A stretch of 33,922 nucleotides of DNA from Polyangiaceae bacterium. Its GTDB lineage: Bacteria; Myxococcota_A; Polyangia; HGW-17; JALWFW01. A model generated the notes under the pieces. It saw only the letters and a list, made by a program, of their open reading frames with translations, had not been told where the DNA came from and searched no databases. The DNA lies in contig JALWFW010000201.1 of NCBI GenBank assembly GCA_027013865.1, positions 1 through 33,922 of the forward strand, in the 5' to 3' direction. This document shows, piece after piece, positions 32,009 to 33,922 of this stretch (positions are counted from its first letter, which is position 1; every line of letters starts with the position of its first letter). A program made the position numbers and the translations under genes.

Positions 32009-32233
32009 TCAGGACTGGTCTTCCCGAAGTTTCCTTATCTTGGCCTCGACGATGGCCATCTCGTCTTTCTTGCGAAGTTTCTCCTTCTTCAGACGGGCTT
32101 CTTCGAGCTGTTCCTCTGTTGTCAGGCTCACCTGTGCCTCGAGTTCCTCGAGTCTCCTGTCAAGGGCTCGATGCTCCACCTTGAGACGCATGAGCTTCTC
32201 TTCGAGTCGGGCGATTTCTTCCTGCCTGTCCAT
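32009..32233 (-). CDS. DUF465 (YdcH-type) coiled-coil protein
   Basis: A 74-aa, highly charged helical protein (MDRQEEIARLEEKLMRLKVEHRALDRRLEELEAQ, LKKEKLRKKDEMAIVEAKIRKLRED). The HRALDRRLEELE and LKKEKLRKKDEMA blocks match DUF465, small coiled-coil proteins of unknown function. ATG at 32233 follows GGAGG by 5-6 nt; an in-frame GTG 12 nt upstream is the alternative. It lies between cysS and the propeller lipoprotein on the same strand, with gaps of 207 and 106 bp. Confidence 0.85.
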   Translation of the reverse strand: MDRQEEIARLEEKLMRLKVEHRALDRRLEELEAQVSLTTEEQLEEARLKKEKLRKKDEMAIVEAKIRKLREDQS

Positions 32234-32326
32234 ACTCACCTCCACGGGGGAGTATATACATTCCTGGCTCTCGATGGAAGAATTGAGTCTGAGAAGGTGT
32301 GAAAAAGGTCATAGTGCATCTGTACG

Positions 32327-32363
32327 GCACGAGACGACATCATGTGTACGATGTCCACCGTGC
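32327..32363. promoter_or_regulatory. Imperfect inverted repeat between DUF465 and cysS genes
   Basis: GACATC (32336-32341) and GATGTC (32350-32355) flank an 8-nt loop, with a second set of arms GCAC (32327-32330) and GTGC (32360-32363) outside internal loops. It is upstream of the DUF465 gene and downstream of cysS. No U-run follows on either strand. Confidence 0.35.
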
Positions 32364-32385
32364 ATGGAACCCTTCTGAGCCTCAC

Positions 32386-32403
32386 GTGTAACCACTTGAT
32401 ATT
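32386..32403 (-). repeat. Recurrent 18-bp motif (AATATCAAGTGGTTACAC)
   Basis: Read on the - strand this is among the closest matches to the 2383-2400 site (15 of 18). It lies about 40 bp past the stop codon of cysS in the sense direction. Confidence 0.6.
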
Positions 32404-32440
32404 ACTAGACAAATCTCAACAAACTCAATTATTGACACTC

Positions 32441-33922
32441 TCAGAAACGTACATCCCACTCGGTCACGCCTCCAGGCATGTCCCGGAGCTCTATTCCCTT
32501 GCCCAAAAGCTCGTCCCTTATGGCGTCGGCTGCGGCGAAGTCTTTATCTTTCTTGGCCCGGGCTCGCTCAGATATTCTGTCCTCTATCCACTGGCGGTCC
32601 AGACCGCGTCTGTCCAGCTCGAAGGCGCGCATCTTGTCAAGAAACGCGGAAGGATCCTCGCGGAACAGACCAAGGACACCGGCAGCCTCCAAAAGTTCGG
32701 TACGCAGGGTATGAAGTGTCCTGAGCCACACATCTTCTCCGGCTTTCCTTATCTCCTTCTTGCGCATGGCAGCCAGCTCGTTCATGTACTTGGCCACCTC
32801 GCCCATCTCGGCCAGAGCCTTCGGTGTGTTGAAGTCGTCGTCCATGGCCGCATCGAAGCGCTCCAACAGATGTCCTGTGAAATCCGGCCTCAGGACGTCT
32901 CCCTCGGAAGAGATCTCGTGTCCATCCAGGATGTCCCCCACCCTTTTGAGGGTCGAATAGAAGTAATGAACCCGCTCTGCCGCGATATCAACGGTACCGC
33001 GCTTCGTCTCGCCGGTCTCCTCATCCACGGTCGTGGTAGAAAAGTCTATGGGTGAGGCGTAATGCACCGATACTATGAGATAACGCCACACCTCGGGCAG
33101 TGCCAGCCTGCGGGCATCGTCTATGGAGATGAAGTTGCCCAGGGATTTCGACATCTTGACGCCGTTGACCGTGACGAAACCGTTGTGCATCCAGTGGTTG
33201 CAAAAGGCGTGACCCCTGGCGGCCTCGTACTGTGCGATCTCGTTCTCGTGGTGCGGGAAGATGAGATCCTTGCCGCCGCCGTGGATATCGAAGCCCCCGC
33301 CAAGGTACTTGGAGCTCATGACCGAGCACTCGATGTGCCATCCTGGCCTGCCCTGTCCCCAGGGGCTGTCCCATGCCGGCTCACCCTCCTTGGCAGCCTT
33401 CCACAGGGCGAAGTCTACACCGTGACGCTTGTTCTCACCGGGGTTGACCCTGGCTCCTTCCTCGAGCTCCTCGTAGTTGCGCCCCGACAGTTTGCCGTAG
33501 CTCTTGGTGCTCTGGTGGTAGGAGGGCACGTCGAAGTACACGTCGCCGTCAGCATCATAGGCGTAACCGTTCCCTAGGATGTCCGATATCATGGAGATAA
33601 TGTCGTCGATGTGCTCGGACACCCGGGGCTCCACATCGGGCTTTCTCATACCGAAGTCCTCGAAGTCTTCGTAGAACCGCTCGATGAAGTACTCAGAAAC
33701 CACCAGGGCCGGGTGTTTGTCGGGACTGGCCTCCATGCGTCTGCGGATCTCCTCGTCGTCACGACGCCTCTTCTCCCAGTCTTCCTCGGTGAAGGAGGCA
33801 TAGCGGCTGTCACTGCGCCATTGGCCTTCCCAGCCCTCCTGCACTTCTTTGGCCCTCTGTATGATTTTGTCGTCCACGTCAGTAAAGTTGCGCACATAGG
33901 TGACGTCCAGGCCCCTGTGCTC
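32441..33922 (-). CDS. cysS: Cysteinyl-tRNA synthetase, 3' part (runs off the window)
   Basis: The frame stays open to the last base of the window ([20 protein letters not shown] at the edge), so about 493 codons of the C-terminal part are visible; the HIGH motif and first zinc Cys are outside. It charges tRNA-Cys with cysteine in the cytoplasm. Visible: [19 protein letters not shown] and [20 protein letters not shown] (zinc and active-site region), [12 protein letters not shown] (KMSKS loop), and the DALR region with [12 protein letters not shown]. Between KIIQRAKE and [10 protein letters not shown] there are roughly 50 residues, where E. coli CysRS has about 11, giving a charged insertion of about 40 residues. 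The C-terminal tail [19 protein letters not shown] is typical. Confidence 0.96.
   Translation of the reverse strand, partial: EHRGLDVTYVRNFTDVDDKIIQRAKEVQEGWEGQWRSDSRYASFTEEDWEKRRRDDEEIRRRMEASPDKHPALVVSEYFIERFYEDFEDFGMRKPDVEPRVSEHIDDIISMISDILGNGYAYDADGDVYFDVPSYHQSTKSYGKLSGRNYEELEEGARVNPGENKRHGVDFALWKAAKEGEPAWDSPWGQGRPGWHIECSVMSSKYLGGGFDIHGGGKDLIFPHHENEIAQYEAARGHAFCNHWMHNGFVTVNGVKMSKSLGNFISIDDARRLALPEVWRYLIVSVHYASPIDFSTTTVDEETGETKRGTVDIAAERVHYFYSTLKRVGDILDGHEISSEGDVLRPDFTGHLLERFDAAMDDDFNTPKALAEMGEVAKYMNELAAMRKKEIRKAGEDVWLRTLHTLRTELLEAAGVLGLFREDPSAFLDKMRAFELDRRGLDRQWIEDRISERARAKKDKDFAAADAIRDELLGKGIELRDMPGGVTEWDVRF

Noticed and set aside
1-33922. tRNA, rRNA, CRISPR array or transposase
   Set aside because: I scanned the gaps and saw no cloverleaf arms with CCA end, no short regularly spaced repeats and no transposase-like frame.

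Overview
The window is a chromosomal stretch of a Gram-negative bacterium, most likely a myxobacterium-like (Myxococcota, formerly Deltaproteobacteria) organism. The inference rests on several lipobox signal peptides, a TonB-dependent outer-membrane receptor, a large S41 peptidase with a C-terminal extension of the kind seen in Myxococcus, a mevalonate kinase, and a moderately GC-rich composition with AT-rich gaps. This is judgement from gene content; no taxonomic marker was tested. Coding density is high, and I saw no tRNA, rRNA, CRISPR array, insertion sequence or phage gene.

Layout. Positions 1-632 are non-coding and carry a 173-bp direct repeat in two copies. Then come a SRPBCC-fold protein (DUF2505) and a solitary CpaF/TadA-type secretion ATPase on the + strand. 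Facing them on the - strand are a large lipoprotein with an NlpC/P60-like core and a PPC domain, and a 1355-aa PPDK-like phosphotransferase with a long helical N-terminus and no PEP-binding barrel. Divergent from the latter are asnB and a GT4 glycosyltransferase, which converge on a Wzx-like flippase: a small surface-polysaccharide set. The knotted carbamoyltransferase YgeW follows.

Positions 14860-19827 (- strand) look like one operon: a small His/Cys-rich exported protein, a TonB-dependent receptor whose periplasmic N-terminus is itself a TonB C-terminal domain, and two related lipoproteins, one with an EF-hand loop and a His-rich patch. I read this as a candidate surface acquisition system, possibly for a metal, and the most likely novel system here. 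Divergent from it are a DUF1232 protein, an S41 peptidase and a PMCA-type calcium ATPase (the last two overlap by 4 nt).

The right third holds a three-gene - strand operon (PHA granule-type protein, helical-repeat lipoprotein, DUF192 protein), a divergent DtxR-family regulator, mevalonate kinase, a beta-propeller lipoprotein, a DUF465 coiled-coil protein and the 3' part of cysS, which runs off the window end. An 18-bp motif close to AATATCAANNAGTTACAC recurs in at least nine places, almost always next to a stop codon, and no annotated feature explains it.
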